Of a stretch of DNA of 9,133 nucleotides, positions 7,745 to 9,133 are shown in pieces. The notes under the pieces were generated by a model that did no database searches, was not told where the DNA came from, and saw only the letters and a program-made list of their open reading frames with translations. Location of the stretch: positions 1-9,133 of the forward strand of contig JBKPDC010000011.1 of assembly GCA_046727715.1 (NCBI GenBank), written 5' to 3'. A program made the position numbers and the translations under genes. Position 1 is the first letter of the stretch, and each line of letters begins with the position of its first letter. This DNA comes from CAVQLX01 sp046727715 (lineage in GTDB: Bacteria > Desulfobacterota > Binatia > DP-6).

Positions 7745-9133
7745 CCGCCGCGCAACAGGCCCCGCCTGCACCTGATCGACGGCAGCGGGTACGTGTACCG
7801 GGCATTTCACGCCCTGCCAGCGCTCAGCACGTCGCGGGGTCTGCCGACCAACGCGGTCCTGGGCTTCGCCAACATGGTCTCCAAGCTGCTCCGCGAGGAG
7901 CGCCCCGATCATCTGGCGGTGGTCTTCGATGCGCCCGGCGAGACGTTCCGGGATACGCTCTACTCGGGGTACAAGGAACACCGGGGCCCGATGCCGGACG
8001 AGCTCCGCCCGCAGGTTCCCTACATCCGGCGGCTCGTGGCGGCGCTCCGCCTGCCGGTCATCGAGGAGGCCGGTGTCGAGGCCGACGATGTCCTCGGCAC
8101 GCTGGCGACGCAGGCCGGCGCGGCCGGCCTCGAGACCGTCATCGTCACGGGCGACAAGGACATGATGCAGCTGGTCGACGAGCACACGTCGCTCTACGAC
8201 ACCATGCGGGACCGCCGTGTCGGGGTTCCCGAGGTGCGGGAGCGCTTCGGCGTCGAGCCGGTGCGTGTCCCGGACGTCCTCGGGCTCATGGGCGACGCGA
8301 TCGACGACATCCCCGGGGTGCCCGGCGTCGGCGAGAAGACGGCCGCCGCGCTGGTGCAGCGCATCGGTCCGGTGGAGACGATTCTCGACCGCCTCGATCT
8401 GGTCGAGCAGAGTGGGCTACGGGGCGCCAAGCGGCTGCGCGACACCCTGGCGCGCGAGGCCGAGACCGCGCGGCTGTCGAAGACCCTGGCGACGATCCGG
8501 CGCGACGTCCCGCTCCAGCTCGACGTGGATGCGCTACGTTGGCCGGGACCCGACCGCGAGCCCCTGCGCGCACTCCTGGGCGAGCTCGAGATGCGCTCGT
8601 TGCTGCGCGACCTCGGCGCGGTGGGCGAGGTCCCGGCCGTGGCACAGCGGGAGCTGTCCGATGCCAGCGCCGTGGCCGCGGCGGTGCGCGCGCTGCGCGC
8701 CGCGCCCGTCGTGTCGCTCGTGGCCGAGTTCGACTCGCCGCGCGCCACGGCCGCACGCCTGACGCGCCTCGCCGTCGCCTCGCCCGCCGATCCGGTGGTC
8801 GTCGTCCTCGCTCCCGATGCCGAGGACATCCAGGCGGCGCTCGCGCCGCTGCTCGCCGACCTCGCGGTGGAGAAGATCGGCGCGGATCTGAAGGCGCAGC
8901 GGGTGGCGCTCGCCCGCCGCGGCCTGCGGCTGTCGGGTCCTGCCTTCGACCTGTCGCTCGCGTCGTACTGTCTCAACCCGTCGCGGGCCGATCACGGGCT
9001 CGCGGCGCTCGCCGAGGAGTTGCTCGGGCAGCCACGCGAGGAGGGCGTGGGCAGCGACGCCCTCGCGCGCGCGGCGCGTGCCGCGCACGCGTTGCGCAGC
9101 GAGCTCGACGGACGGCTGCGCGCGCACGACATG
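7742..9133 (+). CDS. polA: DNA polymerase I (5'-nuclease and degenerate 3'-5' exonuclease domains; C-terminal polymerase off window)
   Basis: The frame is open for 464 codons to the edge; the polymerase domain is not seen. Family A polymerase fills gaps in repair and removes Okazaki primers in the cytoplasm. Residues 8-290 are a 5'-nuclease domain: L-H-L-I-D-G-S-G-Y-V-Y-R-A-F at 9-22, V-F-D-A-P-G-E-T-F-R at 61-70, E-A-D-D-V-L-G at 113-119, V-T-G-D-K-D-M-M-Q-L-V at 135-145, and G-D-A-I-D-D-I-P-G-V-P-G-V-G-E-K-T at 184-200, which holds acidic metal ligands and the helix-hairpin-helix. Residues about 320-464 align with the proofreading domain, but the E. coli catalytic positions are lost: D355 is V327, D424 is Q386, D501 is about A447; only E357 (E329) remains. 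Proofreading is thus probably absent, as in many bacterial PolA proteins. The ATG at 7742 puts the conserved start at the usual distance. It is divergent from the Gld-like operon. A stand-alone exonuclease is unlikely given this architecture. Confidence 0.93.
   Translation, partial: MPPRNRPRLHLIDGSGYVYRAFHALPALSTSRGLPTNAVLGFANMVSKLLREERPDHLAVVFDAPGETFRDTLYSGYKEHRGPMPDELRPQVPYIRRLVAALRLPVIEEAGVEADDVLGTLATQAGAAGLETVIVTGDKDMMQLVDEHTSLYDTMRDRRVGVPEVRERFGVEPVRVPDVLGLMGDAIDDIPGVPGVGEKTAAALVQRIGPVETILDRLDLVEQSGLRGAKRLRDTLAREAETARLSKTLATIRRDVPLQLDVDALRWPGPDREPLRALLGELEMRSLLRDLGAVGEVPAVAQRELSDASAVAAAVRALRAAPVVSLVAEFDSPRATAARLTRLAVASPADPVVVVLAPDAEDIQAALAPLLADLAVEKIGADLKAQRVALARRGLRLSGPAFDLSLASYCLNPSRADHGLAALAEELLGQPREEGVGSDALARAARAAHALRSELDGRLRAHDM

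Noticed and set aside
6136..7755. 539-residue minus-strand frame that would fuse a long N-terminal region to the permease
   Set aside because: The first part is an Arg/Pro/Ala-rich shadow of the ATPase gene; the permease begins at the ATG at 6909 with a TGATG overlap.
8194..9127. Long minus-strand frames opposite polA (8194-8976, 8534-9127)
   Set aside because: Serine/arginine-rich shadows of a well-supported polA reading frame.

Overview
The window is 9.1 kb of very GC-rich bacterial chromosome with tightly packed genes and many long antisense shadow frames. I see eight genes; the ones at both edges run off the window. No rRNA, tRNA, CRISPR array, insertion sequence or phage gene was found. 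The most informative taxonomic hint is the left-edge secreted protein with a CX4CHG motif and the downstream L-D-L-S...AY-N-L pattern. Such proteins are typical of Myxococcota, Planctomycetota, Binatota and other delta-type lineages. A GldA/F/G + DUF4340 export cassette outside Bacteroidetes fits the same groups. This assignment is inference, and I would not go below phylum level.

Layout. 1-593 (minus): N-terminal part of a secreted cysteine-rich protein with a cytochrome-c-like CX4CH motif. It diverges from 700-2459 (plus), where a DUF4336 protein lies 11 bp upstream of hisC, histidinol-phosphate aminotransferase. After a 77-bp gap holding a perfect 9-bp inverted repeat comes a two-CBS-domain protein (2537-2977, plus). 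A gene-free convergent gap of about 170 bp follows.

From 7652 down to 3146 (minus) is a compact four-gene operon: GldA-like ABC ATPase, GldF-like ABC-2 permease, GldG-like membrane-anchored auxiliary protein, and a membrane-anchored DUF4340 protein with three tandem repeats. The junctions are a 1-bp overlap, a 3-bp gap and a GTGA overlap, so the four products are probably made together and act as one envelope complex. A divergent promoter region of about 90 bp separates it from polA (7742 to the right edge, plus). The visible part of polA covers the 5'-nuclease domain and a 3'-5' exonuclease domain that has lost its catalytic aspartates.

The best candidate for an under-described system is the four-gene Gld-like ABC cassette. 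Its substrate is unknown, and its large extracytoplasmic portion is built from the GldG-like protein and the triple-repeat DUF4340 protein. The housekeeping genes (hisC, polA) look ordinary apart from the degenerate proofreading site.
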